Below are positions 26,318 through 35,125 of a DNA stretch of 64,000 nucleotides, in pieces. Under the pieces are notes generated by a model, which was given only the letters and a program-made list of their open reading frames with translations, did no database searches and was not told the DNA's origin. The stretch is from Terriglobia bacterium. Lineage in GTDB: Bacteria; Acidobacteriota; Terriglobia; Terriglobales; Acidobacteriaceae. Numbering within the stretch: position 1 is the stretch's first letter; every line of letters starts with the position of its first letter. The stretch lies in contig JAIQGL010000032.1 of the NCBI GenBank assembly GCA_020072585.1, positions 1 to 64,000 of the forward strand. Reading direction: 5' to 3'. A program made the translations under genes and the position numbers.

Positions 26318-27616
26318 TTGGCCGACTCTTTTTTTACAAGCAGGCCTCCGCTGCTCGCTTCCCAGGTCCTGGCCGAACTGGGTCCCGTGTTAACGGGTGA
26401 GCGAGACCTTTCCCACACCGCTAACGGTGCGCTGGAAGTGGTGATGGCGGCAATTCGCGCCGGCTCAGGCGCGCTCTTTCGCTTTCAGGAAAAACCGGCC
26501 ATGCTGGCCTCGATTGCCGCCCAGGGCTTTGTCGTCTTTCCCCAGACCGCCGTCTTCCCGCTCTTGCCCAAACATGTGCATGCTCTAACCAATGTTCCCG
26601 GCCCGCAACGGATCTCACGTGAGCGTTGCGATACATTTTTAAGCTCCACCGGTAACATCTCCAGCGTGTGGTTCCGCTGTATCGCGCCATTGCGCGTCCA
26701 CGGCAAGCTGATTGGCGCGCTGCTGATGGGCGAAAGAGAAGAGGGCGCGGAGTACACGCCGGAGGTCCTGAAGCAGATTGGCGACCTGGCGCCGTTCATT
26801 GCGCTGGCCATGTACAACCATCAGCTCATGATGTCATTGGAAGAACGCACGGCCGACAATCTGAAGCTGATCGCCTCTGTCCACTCTTTCTGGGACGACG
26901 CACTTGCCGCCTTCGCCGCTACCATTGACGTGAAGCACATCCAGATGCAAGGCCATTCCCTGCGCGTGGGCCGCTATGCCGCCGGAATGGCGGAATCGCT
27001 GGGTATGGGCGCTTCTGAGATCAGCGAAATGCGGGCCGCGGGATACCTGCACAACATCGGCATGGTGACCGTGGACAAGCACCTCTTTATGAAACCCGGC
27101 GCGCTCGAACCCGGAGAATTCCAGGAGATGGCCGACCATACCGTGCAGGGGCATCGCATTGTTTCCACGGTGCAGTTCCCCTGGCCAAAAATTCCTGAAG
27201 TAGTGCGCTCCCACCATGAACGCGCGGATGGCTCGGGCTACCCTGATCACCTGCACAATGATGAGGTTTCCATGCCGGTAAAAATTGTTGCCGTGGCGGA
27301 CACCTTTGATGCCATGCTGAGCGACCGCCCTTACCGCAAAAAGCTTTCGCTGGGTGAAGCGGCGGCACAACTGAGCTGGCTGGCGCCCGCAAAGCTGGAT
27401 GGCGAGGTGGTGCATTCCCTGCTGGTACAGTTACGGCGTGATGCTGTCAGCCACGTTTCTCCTCCGCGGCCCTGGTCCTCGTCAGGTCATGAGAGTAAGA
27501 CAAGAAAGATGTTTCTTGACCCTGCGGTACCCTGCAACATCTCGCCTACCGACATCGACCATATGGTTTCCGAGCTGAACCGCCGTATGACGCGAGGCCG
27601 CGTAACCCTGGCGTAA
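26318..27616 (+). CDS. GAF and HD-GYP domain protein with altered catalytic dyad
   Basis: The 432-residue protein has an N-terminal GAF-like domain (about 15-170) and an HD-GYP domain (about 200-380). HD-GYP proteins usually hydrolyse cyclic di-GMP. The GYP part is intact (HHERADGSGYPDHL, then VADTFDAMLSDRPYRK), and HSLRVGRYAAGMA supplies an early ligand. The diagnostic HD dyad reads H245-N246 (YLHNIGM rather than LHDIGK), so activity may be reduced or lost and the protein could be a c-di-GMP sensor. The start is a TTG at 26318, the first possible codon after a stop at 26273, and its ribosome site is weak. Confidence 0.9.
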   Translation: MADSFFTSRPPLLASQVLAELGPVLTGERDLSHTANGALEVVMAAIRAGSGALFRFQEKPAMLASIAAQGFVVFPQTAVFPLLPKHVHALTNVPGPQRISRERCDTFLSSTGNISSVWFRCIAPLRVHGKLIGALLMGEREEGAEYTPEVLKQIGDLAPFIALAMYNHQLMMSLEERTADNLKLIASVHSFWDDALAAFAATIDVKHIQMQGHSLRVGRYAAGMAESLGMGASEISEMRAAGYLHNIGMVTVDKHLFMKPGALEPGEFQEMADHTVQGHRIVSTVQFPWPKIPEVVRSHHERADGSGYPDHLHNDEVSMPVKIVAVADTFDAMLSDRPYRKKLSLGEAAAQLSWLAPAKLDGEVVHSLLVQLRRDAVSHVSPPRPWSSSGHESKTRKMFLDPAVPCNISPTDIDHMVSELNRRMTRGRVTLA

Positions 27617-27692
27617 TCTCGCTTTTCTCACAACTTTTATCTAACTTGGGGTTAATATTCCTCGATAAGAAGAAGAGTTCCTGGAGCGTCTA

Positions 27693-29801
27693 ATGCCCGC
27701 CACGCGTAAGCAACTGATTCTGCTGGGCCTTGTTTTACTGATCTCCACCGCCGCGCTGCTGGCCGGTGACAAGAAATCCAGATCAAAAACCTCTGAGACA
27801 ACTGCCGCCCCTTCGGCGCCGATGCAGATAGAAGACAACAAGCGCATCGTCCACGCGCTGAATCGTTTTACTTTTGGCATCCGCCCCGGCGATGTGGAGC
27901 GCGTTCGCACCATGGGAATGGACAAGTGGTTTGACGAACAGCTTCATCCGGAAAAGATTGATGACAGTGCCGTGGAAGCCCGATTGGCCCCCTTTCGCAC
28001 GCTGAAGATGAGCACCAAAGAGATGGTGGAAAACTTTCCGCCTCCGCAGGTGCTGAAGGCCATTGAGAACGGGCGCATGTCCATGCCTTCCGACCCCGGC
28101 AAACGCGCCGTGTATGAGTCGCGCATGGCCGCCTACCAGCAGCGCCAGCAGAATAAAGAAGACAAGGGCGCCGCCGCGGGCAACGGCGGACTCAACAATC
28201 TTGACCAGCCTGCCCCAGACATGAAGCCCGCTGTGGAGCAGAAGACAACGACTGGTCCTAAGAACTCTCCGGCGGAGATGCGCCTTGATCCCAATGATCC
28301 GCCGCTTACGCCGGAACAGCGCAAGCAACAAAAGCAGCGCGAAGACGCCATGTATGCCGATCTGGACTCGAGTCTCCTGCTGCAGATGCCGCCAGACGCC
28401 CGTTACAAAGCGATCCTGAAAATGTCAGCGGAAGAACGGCTCGACCTGGCCAGGATCTATAAAGGTCCCCGGGCCATGCAACTGGTTGACGGCATGAAGC
28501 CGGAGCAGCGTGAGACCGTGGAGGCGATTATCCAGCCACAAGCCGTGCTCGGTGAACTGGCCGAAGCCAAGCTGTTGCGCGCCATCTATAGTGACCGCCA
28601 GATGGGAGAAGTGATGAGTGATTTCTGGTTCAATCACTTTAACGTCTTCATCGGCAAAGGCCCCGACCGCTACATGATCAACGCCTATGAGCGTGAGGTA
28701 ATTCGTCCGCACGCGATGGGCAAATTCAAAGACATTCTGGCCGCCACCGCCAAGAGCCCTGCCATGCTCTTTTACCTGGACAACTGGCAGAGTGTCGGCC
28801 CCAACTCTGAGCTGGCGGTCTATGGGCCGCAACGCCGCGGAGCTCGTCGCGGCCGATTTGCGCGGCCTCGTCCTCAAGCCAAGAACCGCCCCAGCGGCCT
28901 CAACGAAAACTACGCGCGCGAAATCATGGAGCTGCACACGCTCGGCGTGGACGGCGGCTACACGCAGAAAGACGTAACCGAACTGGCCAAGGTGCTTACC
29001 GGCTGGAGCATTGAGCAGCCGCAGCTTGGCGGCAGCTTCCGTTTCAATGAACGCGCACATGAGCCCGGCGCAAAATACATTCTGGGACGCAAGATCGGCG
29101 AGCATGGCGAAAAGGAAGGTGAGGAGATGCTGGACATTCTGGCCCATCATCCTGCCACCGCCAAATTCATCTCGCGCAAGCTGGCCATCCGCTTTGTCTC
29201 GGACAATCCGCCGCAAAGCCTGGTGGACCGCATGGCGGAAACCTTCATGAAGAAAGATGGCGACACGCGCGAGGTGCTGCGCACGCTCTTCCATTCGCCT
29301 GAGTTCTGGGCCGCCGATGCGTACCGCGCCAAGATGAAAACGCCGTTTGAGTTTGTGGCTTCCGCCGCGCGTGTCTCAGGCGCTGACATTCAGAACGCGC
29401 TGCCGCTGGTGGGCACGCTGAATCGCATGGGCATGCCGCTCTACGCCATGCAGCCCCCGACCGGCTATTCTATGAAAGCCGAAGCCTGGGTGAATTCTTC
29501 CGCACTGCTCAACCGCATGAATTTTGCGCTGGCGCTCGGATCCGGGAGATTCTCGGGAGCATCGCTTGATCCGCAAACTTTGCTTCGCGGTCCTGCGCCG
29601 GGCGACGCGGAGACAGCTTTGGCCGCCCTGGAGCAGTCCATCCTGGCCGGTGATGTATCTCCGCAGACCCACGCCGTGATCAAAAAGCAGCTCGGCGATC
29701 CCCAGATCTCACAGCGCAAGCTGGACGATATGGACAAGAAACCAAACTACGGCGCGATTGCCGGGTTGATTATGGGATCGCCGGAATTTCAAAGAAGGTG
29801 A
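27693..29801 (+). CDS. DUF1800 family exported protein
   Basis: The 702-residue protein has a signal-like hydrophobic segment (about 8-24) and the DUF1800 hallmarks: HALNRFTFGIRPGDVERVR, GLNENYAREIMELHTLGVDGGYTQKDVTELAKVLTGW, and the later MGMPLYAMQPPTGYSMKAEAWV region (each motif quoted in part). A low-complexity Gln/Lys/Pro-rich insertion lies at about 145-215. It precedes a DUF1501 gene by about 170 bases, an arrangement common in bacteria, and the two are thought to act together; the biochemical role is not known. Confidence 0.93.
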   Translation: MPATRKQLILLGLVLLISTAALLAGDKKSRSKTSETTAAPSAPMQIEDNKRIVHALNRFTFGIRPGDVERVRTMGMDKWFDEQLHPEKIDDSAVEARLAPFRTLKMSTKEMVENFPPPQVLKAIENGRMSMPSDPGKRAVYESRMAAYQQRQQNKEDKGAAAGNGGLNNLDQPAPDMKPAVEQKTTTGPKNSPAEMRLDPNDPPLTPEQRKQQKQREDAMYADLDSSLLLQMPPDARYKAILKMSAEERLDLARIYKGPRAMQLVDGMKPEQRETVEAIIQPQAVLGELAEAKLLRAIYSDRQMGEVMSDFWFNHFNVFIGKGPDRYMINAYEREVIRPHAMGKFKDILAATAKSPAMLFYLDNWQSVGPNSELAVYGPQRRGARRGRFARPRPQAKNRPSGLNENYAREIMELHTLGVDGGYTQKDVTELAKVLTGWSIEQPQLGGSFRFNERAHEPGAKYILGRKIGEHGEKEGEEMLDILAHHPATAKFISRKLAIRFVSDNPPQSLVDRMAETFMKKDGDTREVLRTLFHSPEFWAADAYRAKMKTPFEFVASAARVSGADIQNALPLVGTLNRMGMPLYAMQPPTGYSMKAEAWVNSSALLNRMNFALALGSGRFSGASLDPQTLLRGPAPGDAETALAALEQSILAGDVSPQTHAVIKKQLGDPQISQRKLDDMDKKPNYGAIAGLIMGSPEFQRR

Positions 29802-29835
29802 AGTTAAAACTAACTATGGATAACACGAATTCAAC

Positions 29836-29956
29836 AATTGCCAGAAAATGCCAAAATTGCCAACGATCGCCGAAAGTGAATTCCTGGCAACATCCAATTT
29901 TGTAATTTTTGGCAATTCCGGCGATTCTGGCAATTTTCCTGGTCCGTGGTGAGCTT
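29836..29956. repeat. Inverted pair of GGCAATTTTGGCAATTCCGG-type repeats between DUF1800 and DUF1501
   Basis: The right arm (29907-29940) shares a 20-base exact stretch with 57464-57483 after mutS2, and both are followed within 16-20 bases by a GTGGTGAGCTT / GTGGTTAGCTT block. The left arm (29836-29872) is a degraded reverse complement. The 5' leader of the DUF1501 gene is therefore largely made of repeat. Confidence 0.6.
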
Positions 29957-29970
29957 TAGGAGCAATACAA

Positions 29971-31230
29971 ATGTCCATCACTCGAAGAGTTTTTCTAAAG
30001 AACGGCGCGCTGGCCATTGTAGGCACAAGCATTATTCCCAGCTTCCTCACACGCGCTGTCTATGCGGCTGAAATCGCTGCGCCGGGCAAGAAGCGCCTGA
30101 TCGTCCTTTTTCAGCGCGGTGCCGCTGACGGTCTGAATATCGTGGTGCCGCATGGCGAGCAGGCGTATTACAACATGCGCCCCAGCATCGCGATTCCTCG
30201 TCCGCGCAACGGACAAGAGAGCGTGATCGATCTTGATGGCTTCTTCGGGCTGCATCCTTCGATGAGCGCGTTCAAGCCGCTATGGGACCAGAAACATCTC
30301 GCCATCGTGCACGCCGCGGGCTCGCCGGATAATACACGCTCGCACTTTGACGCACAGGATTACATGGAATCAGGCACGCCCGGCATAAAGTCCACAGAAG
30401 ATGGCTGGTTGAATCGCGCCATTGCCGGCGTGAAAGAGCCGGACGCTTCACCGTTCCGCGCGGTGGCTATGGGCGGAGCTCTGCCGCGCACCCTGGCGGG
30501 CTCCGTGCCTGCGGTTGCAATGGCTGATATCCGTGGCTTTGCCGTGGGCGGGCGCGGCCCCGGCGGCAACATTGCCAGCAACACGTTTGAAGCCATGTAT
30601 GAGAAGTCCGTGGACACCGTTCTGCATGGCACCGGCAATGAGACTTTTGAAGCAGTCAAGATGCTCAAGTCCGCTGATCCGGAAAAGTACGCTCCCGCTG
30701 CCGGAGCCAACTATCCTCGCGGGCGCTTTGGTGACAGCCTTCGCCAGGTGGCGCAGCTGGTGAAAGCAAACCTGGGCGTGGAAGTTGCCTTTGCCGACAT
30801 TGGAGGCTGGGACCACCATGTAAACGAAGGCAGCGTGCAAGGGCAGATCGCCAACCTCACGCGTGAATTTTCACAATCCATCGCCGCATTCTGGACCGAT
30901 CTGGGCGACCTGGCTGAAAACACGGTGATCGTAACCATGTCAGAATTCGGACGCACCGCGCGTGAGAACGGCAATCGCGGCACAGACCACGGCCACGCCA
31001 ACGTGATGTTTGTTCTCGGCGGCCCGGTCAAGGGCGGCAGGATGTACGGCCGCTGGCCCGGTCTCCAGACTGAACATCTTTATGAAGGCCGCGATCTGGC
31101 GGTGACTACGGATTTCCGCCAGGTATTGAGTGAGGGGGTTGCGAACCACCTGGGCAATCAGGAGCTGGCAAAGGTTTTCCCGGGATTCGACAAGAGCACG
31201 CCGAAGGATTTTCTGAAATATCTGGGATAG
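29971..31230 (+). CDS. DUF1501 family Tat-exported protein
   Basis: The 419-residue protein starts with a twin-arginine signal (SITRRVFLKNGALAIVG, cleavage near VYA-A at about 31). DUF1501 features are LIVLFQRGAADGLNIVVPHGE, DNTRSHFDAQDYMESG and VTMSEFGRTARENG..GTDHGHANVMFVLGG, which place it in the alkaline-phosphatase-like (sulfatase-fold) superfamily. It follows DUF1800 and probably acts with it. The ribosome site is GGAGC 12 bases before the ATG. Confidence 0.94.
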   Translation: MSITRRVFLKNGALAIVGTSIIPSFLTRAVYAAEIAAPGKKRLIVLFQRGAADGLNIVVPHGEQAYYNMRPSIAIPRPRNGQESVIDLDGFFGLHPSMSAFKPLWDQKHLAIVHAAGSPDNTRSHFDAQDYMESGTPGIKSTEDGWLNRAIAGVKEPDASPFRAVAMGGALPRTLAGSVPAVAMADIRGFAVGGRGPGGNIASNTFEAMYEKSVDTVLHGTGNETFEAVKMLKSADPEKYAPAAGANYPRGRFGDSLRQVAQLVKANLGVEVAFADIGGWDHHVNEGSVQGQIANLTREFSQSIAAFWTDLGDLAENTVIVTMSEFGRTARENGNRGTDHGHANVMFVLGGPVKGGRMYGRWPGLQTEHLYEGRDLAVTTDFRQVLSEGVANHLGNQELAKVFPGFDKSTPKDFLKYLG

Positions 31231-31297
31231 CTGGAAGTGGTAATCTGGCATTTTGCACGCTCAGGCTTGACCTGAATTGGTACCATGGACTGCCAGT

Positions 31298-32197
31298 ATG
31301 AGCGGCTATGCGCGTGGTGAAGATCGCCAATCCCTTGTCCACAATCTGGCCCTATTCGCGCGTAAACACAAATATCCTCACGCACAATTTGCACGTGAAG
31401 GCGACCTCAAAGCGGTCGCCGAACTAGGATGCCTCTGTTTTGGCGCCAGTGCTTTCAGCCTGGAGAAGTTCCGTTCTTTATACCGTGTCAATCCAAGGAT
31501 CCTGCTGGTAGTAAAAGACAACAATGGAATGCTCAAGGGCTACTTCGATATCATGCCGGTCAAAGCGGCCTTTGCAGAGGACTTGAAGTCGGGGAAAAAG
31601 CGTGAGATCGATCTATCGCCGAGCGATCTTTTTTCCGAAAAAGAGCTGAGAGAAGGGCAAGCAGGATGTATTTACCTGGCTGCGCTGGTGACCCGGAGTT
31701 CGTCAGAGCGCAATAAGGGCCCAGACAGGACATTTTGCAAGCTGGTTCTGGCCGGCATGGAGAGGATCCAGCAGATCACAATGACAAACCCAGGCCTGTC
31801 TGATCTGCTCGCTCTGGCCTATCAGGAAAAGGATGGCGTACCGGGCCCGGCAACTCCGTATCTCACGCGTTTCAAATTTCAGGAGACAGGGAAAAGCCAG
31901 GAAGGGTATTCCGCCCATATCCTTCAGTCTGGGGCGCATTATGGCGGATTGGAAGAGGTCTTTTCCACGATCTCGCTGGTTCGGGAGAAACATGCGCGCG
32001 TGAATCGCGCAAAAAAGAGAATTGCCGCGGGGGCCATTTTCAGCGCCCTGCTGATTATTGTGGCAACTATCCTGCTAAAGAAATCTGAGCTCACCAGGAC
32101 ATTTATTATGGAGCTTGGAATTGGGGTGACAGCCGCAGTCATCGGGCTGATTCTGGAGCCGTTCTTAAAGCTTAGGTCGCTGCTTAAAACTGAGTAA
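31298..32197 (+). CDS. Acetyltransferase-like protein with C-terminal membrane helices
   Basis: 299 residues from the ATG at 31298; a TTG at 31277 would add seven. The N-terminal half has a GNAT-like layout (AREGDLKAVAELGCLCFG, LVVKDNNGMLKGYFDIMPV, CIYLAALVTRSSS), although the acetyl-CoA Q/RxxGxG/A loop is not obvious. Two membrane helices follow near 240-260 and 265-285. The family is not recognised with certainty. Nothing in the neighbourhood fixes its substrate. Confidence 0.65.
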   Translation: MSGYARGEDRQSLVHNLALFARKHKYPHAQFAREGDLKAVAELGCLCFGASAFSLEKFRSLYRVNPRILLVVKDNNGMLKGYFDIMPVKAAFAEDLKSGKKREIDLSPSDLFSEKELREGQAGCIYLAALVTRSSSERNKGPDRTFCKLVLAGMERIQQITMTNPGLSDLLALAYQEKDGVPGPATPYLTRFKFQETGKSQEGYSAHILQSGAHYGGLEEVFSTISLVREKHARVNRAKKRIAAGAIFSALLIIVATILLKKSELTRTFIMELGIGVTAAVIGLILEPFLKLRSLLKTE

Positions 32198-32343
32198 GAC
32201 ACAATATGAATTATTTCTCTAAGTCAACAACGCGATTCGTCCCCATTCAGAAAAATCATTTCTTATAATGGATTCATGATGCCTGACTATTCTGGCCCGC
32301 TGCGCGAGGGGGCCCTTATCCGCGCGGATGCTAACATGTTTCT

Positions 32344-32811
32344 ATGGACATGACGTGGGTGACCGACCGGATTGCGGTCGGCGGTGGGATCTGGAATGAC
32401 GAAAACATGGCAGAGCTGGTGCGGCACGGCGTCACGCATATCATCGATATGCAGATTGAATTTGACGACCGTCCCTTGGCCGAACCATACCCGGTGAAAG
32501 TGCTCTTCAATCCTACTGACGATGATTTCCAGCCCAAACCGCCACAGCTTTTTCAGGCTGGCGTGGAGTTTGCCCTGGAAGCCCTGGACGAACCGGAAAG
32601 CAAAGTTTACGTACACTGTGCCGCCGGAGTGCATCGCGCGCCCATGATGACCCTGGCCATCATGCGGGTGCTCGGATGGTCCCTGGAGGATGCCAAAACG
32701 CTGATCCTGAAGCGCCGTTATGTGGTGGATTGGGCGGAATGCTACGTTGAGAGCGTGGAAAACTTCGTGAAGGTCTATGAAACCGCGAGCAGCAACGCGA
32801 AATTGAAATAA
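32344..32811 (+). CDS. Dual-specificity protein phosphatase
   Basis: This 155-residue protein carries the HCxxGxxR signature as HCAAGVHRAP with Cys92 as nucleophile and Arg98, and upstream Asp residues (NPTDDDFQ, near 60) suited to general acid catalysis. The N-terminal VTDRIAVGGGIWNDENMAEL is typical of dual-specificity phosphatases. It may remove phosphate from Ser/Thr/Tyr or from lipid substrates. The gene sits 35 bases before an Fe-S protein gene and 500 bases before a HipA-like kinase on the same strand. Confidence 0.92.
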   Translation: MDMTWVTDRIAVGGGIWNDENMAELVRHGVTHIIDMQIEFDDRPLAEPYPVKVLFNPTDDDFQPKPPQLFQAGVEFALEALDEPESKVYVHCAAGVHRAPMMTLAIMRVLGWSLEDAKTLILKRRYVVDWAECYVESVENFVKVYETASSNAKLK

Positions 32812-32845
32812 GTAAGAATTGGAAGATGTTGCCAACGGAGTGTTC

Positions 32846-33271
32846 ATGAGTCGCAATGTCAGCAACGAGGCCTTGCAGCGGATACGCAGGTTTGTGGAGA
32901 AATATTGTGCGAAGTCGGGCACCAGCACGCATCCTGATAAAGACGTGACGGAAGCCGTGGTGCTGGGGCTGGCTTACCACATTGACACGCTGGGTAAGCC
33001 GTTGTGTCCTTGCCGCTTCTATCCTGATAAAAAAGAGGAAGCCAGACATCGTACGTGGATCTGCGCCTGCGATGACATGCAGATTTACAAATACTGCCAT
33101 TGCCTGCTGTTCGTTGATGAGCAGGGACGGCCGATTACGGAATACCTGCCTGATGATCATGAAGGCCGCAAAACCTACGGGCTGGTGAAAGATCCAACCC
33201 CCGATCAGGGACGCGCGCTACGAAACATGGCGGCGGAAAGGGAGAAAGAGCGCAAGGAACGGTCGTCATAG
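32846..33271 (+). CDS. Ferredoxin-thioredoxin reductase catalytic-chain-like Fe-S protein
   Basis: The 141-residue protein has cysteines with the spacing CPC(54-56)-x16-CAC(73-75)-x8-CHC(84-86), matching the catalytic beta subunit of ferredoxin-thioredoxin reductase except that the middle motif has Ala for Pro. That subunit holds a 4Fe-4S cluster next to a redox-active disulfide. In non-photosynthetic bacteria the partner and target are uncertain. No variable alpha subunit or thioredoxin is visible nearby. The ATG at 32846 is chosen; a TTG at 32819 would add nine residues. Confidence 0.88.
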   Translation: MSRNVSNEALQRIRRFVEKYCAKSGTSTHPDKDVTEAVVLGLAYHIDTLGKPLCPCRFYPDKKEEARHRTWICACDDMQIYKYCHCLLFVDEQGRPITEYLPDDHEGRKTYGLVKDPTPDQGRALRNMAAEREKERKERSS

Positions 33272-33312
33272 GCCCGTCCGTCCACGGAAATTGCTAGTAC
33301 AATCTTTCAGCC

Positions 33313-34149
33313 ATGGCTGTAGAGGCAGTCCAGCACGTCCGCAGAATGCGCGGTGGAGCGCAGGCGCATCTCATGCGCGCTGACGACGGCCACTTCTACG
33401 TGGTGAAGTTCCAGAACAATCCGCAGCACCTGCGCGTGCTTGCGAATGAGCTACTGGCCACGCGCCTGGCCGAAAGCATCGGTCTGCCTGTCCCTGTGAC
33501 TGAAATCATTGAAGTAAGGGAGTGGCTGGTGGAGAACACGCTGGAACTGCACATGGACCTGGCTGGACTGTCTTCGCGCTGCAAGCCTGGTTTGCAGTTC
33601 GGCGCGCGCTATGTCTGCGATCCTGCCGAAGGCCAGGTCTTTGACTATCTGCCGGAGAGCATGATGTCCAAAGTGAAAAACCTTGCTGTATTCGCCGGCA
33701 TGCTGGTGGCGGACAAGTGGCTGGGCAACGCCAATGGACGCCAGGCGGTGTTCTGGAAAAAAACCACTGAACGGAAATATACGGCCACGTTTATCGATCA
33801 GGGCTATTGTTTCAACGCTGGTGAATGGAATTTTCCTGATTCGGCCCTCCGCGGCGTTTACGCACGCAACTTTGTTTACCAGCAGGTCACCGGATGGGAA
33901 TCATTCGAGCCATGGCTCTCCCGGGTGGAGAATCTTGCGCCGGCTGCCGTTCAGGAAATCGCCGGCGCGGTACCGCCGGAGTGGGCCGGCAATGACTGGG
34001 GAGAGCTGGAAAATCTGGTAGAGAATATTATTGAGCGCAGAAGCAAGGTGCGGGAGCTGATCACGGCGTTTCGTAATTCATCGCGTCAGCCCTTCCCTGC
34101 CTGGGGCATGGCCGCGCCGAAACATGAAGCGCCGGCAAATCTAATGTAG
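33313..34149 (+). CDS. HipA-like kinase
   Basis: This 278-residue protein carries kinase features of the HipA-like family: Lys32 in YVVKFQNN, Asp134 and Asn139 in DKWLGNANGRQ, and Asp162 in FIDQGYCF. HipA enzymes phosphorylate proteins such as aminoacyl-tRNA synthetases. No HipB repressor gene lies next to it; its neighbour is a DUF3037 gene 116 bases downstream, a pairing seen in many genomes. It is probably not a classical HipBA toxin but the related HipA-like/DUF3037 module. Confidence 0.9.
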   Translation: MAVEAVQHVRRMRGGAQAHLMRADDGHFYVVKFQNNPQHLRVLANELLATRLAESIGLPVPVTEIIEVREWLVENTLELHMDLAGLSSRCKPGLQFGARYVCDPAEGQVFDYLPESMMSKVKNLAVFAGMLVADKWLGNANGRQAVFWKKTTERKYTATFIDQGYCFNAGEWNFPDSALRGVYARNFVYQQVTGWESFEPWLSRVENLAPAAVQEIAGAVPPEWAGNDWGELENLVENIIERRSKVRELITAFRNSSRQPFPAWGMAAPKHEAPANLM

Positions 34150-34265
34150 CGGCGAAGCCGGCTTGTGCGCTGAGCTGCTTGCATCAGGCGCAATCTACGT
34201 GGCAAACATGTTGAAGGCAAGCGGTTTGGAGCGTAGCGACAGGAATAGACGAAACCGGTGGTGCA

Positions 34266-35075
34266 ATGATGCTGGGTAAAACTCAATGTCGGTTTTTTGT
34301 TCTGCGTTATGCTCCTGACGCAGTGAAGAATGAGTTCGTTAACATCGGGCTGGTGCTGCTGCCACCCGCGGGCGGCGCGCAGGTGCGCTTCACCCGTGAT
34401 TGGTCCCGCGTGCGCTGCCTTGATCCTGAAGCTGACGTGGAAGTGCTGGAAGCCATGGAGAGCGATCTCAGGGAAAAGCTGCGCGAGATGAATGGCGACC
34501 ACGATTTTATTCTGCGCCGCATCCAGGACTCATTCTCCAACGCGCTGCAAACCTCGGAATTCCAGGCATGTCTGGCAGACTCACCCACTGCGGAAGCGGA
34601 TGAACTGGCGCGGCTTTATCTGGAGCGTCCAAGACGGCGGCAGATCCGCGCACAGAGCACGCGTCAGGCAATCTTTCAGCGCATGCGCTCAGAGTTTGAG
34701 TCTGCCGGCGTGTGGCCGGTGTTGCGCAAGGAAATCTCCGCCGCGGAGTACACGCGCAGTGGCGACCCTCTAAAGATCGACTGCGGTTACAGCCCCAACG
34801 GCACAGTCAAGCTGTTTCACGCCGTGTCACTCCAGAGTGATGTCAACACCGCCAAGATTCTGGCTTTCAGCTTTCCGCAGATGGCGGAAGGAATCCGTAA
34901 TGCACAGCGCAAGCATGCGGAACTTACAGCCGTGGTGGAAGATGGCTTGCCTGAAGACGATGCAGCCATCCACTACGCGCGGGAAACTCTCACGCGGCAT
35001 GCCATTATGATTGCGCCAGTCGCGCAGATGCCGGACATCGCGAGCACGGCGGCGCGAGAGCTGGGAATTGGCTAA
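34266..35075 (+). CDS. DUF3037 family protein
   Basis: The 269-residue protein opens with FFVLRYAPDAVKNEFVNIGLVLLPP, the signature of DUF3037. It is cytoplasmic, with a middle helical part (about 60-130) and C-terminal part rich in charged residues. DUF3037 genes commonly follow HipA-like kinase genes, as here, and the protein may be a substrate or regulator of the kinase. It ends just before a bidirectional terminator. Confidence 0.88.
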   Translation: MMLGKTQCRFFVLRYAPDAVKNEFVNIGLVLLPPAGGAQVRFTRDWSRVRCLDPEADVEVLEAMESDLREKLREMNGDHDFILRRIQDSFSNALQTSEFQACLADSPTAEADELARLYLERPRRRQIRAQSTRQAIFQRMRSEFESAGVWPVLRKEISAAEYTRSGDPLKIDCGYSPNGTVKLFHAVSLQSDVNTAKILAFSFPQMAEGIRNAQRKHAELTAVVEDGLPEDDAAIHYARETLTRHAIMIAPVAQMPDIASTAARELGIG

Positions 35076-35084
35076 CGCAAGAAA

Positions 35085-35108
35085 AAGCCCCGGAGGTCTC
35101 CGGGGCTT
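35085..35108. terminator. Bidirectional terminator between convergent genes
   Basis: A stem of about 10 bp (35085-35095 with 35098-35108, innermost pairs probably open) lies between the DUF3037 gene and the minus-strand lipoprotein gene. A-tract on the left gives a good T-tract on the minus strand; the plus side is weaker. Confidence 0.8.
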
Positions 35109-35125
35109 GCGAGACTTCTCTAGAA

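Noticed and set aside
33313-35075. Classical HipBA toxin-antitoxin pair
   Set aside because: There is no HipB-like DNA-binding gene; the partner is DUF3037, which is a known separate arrangement.
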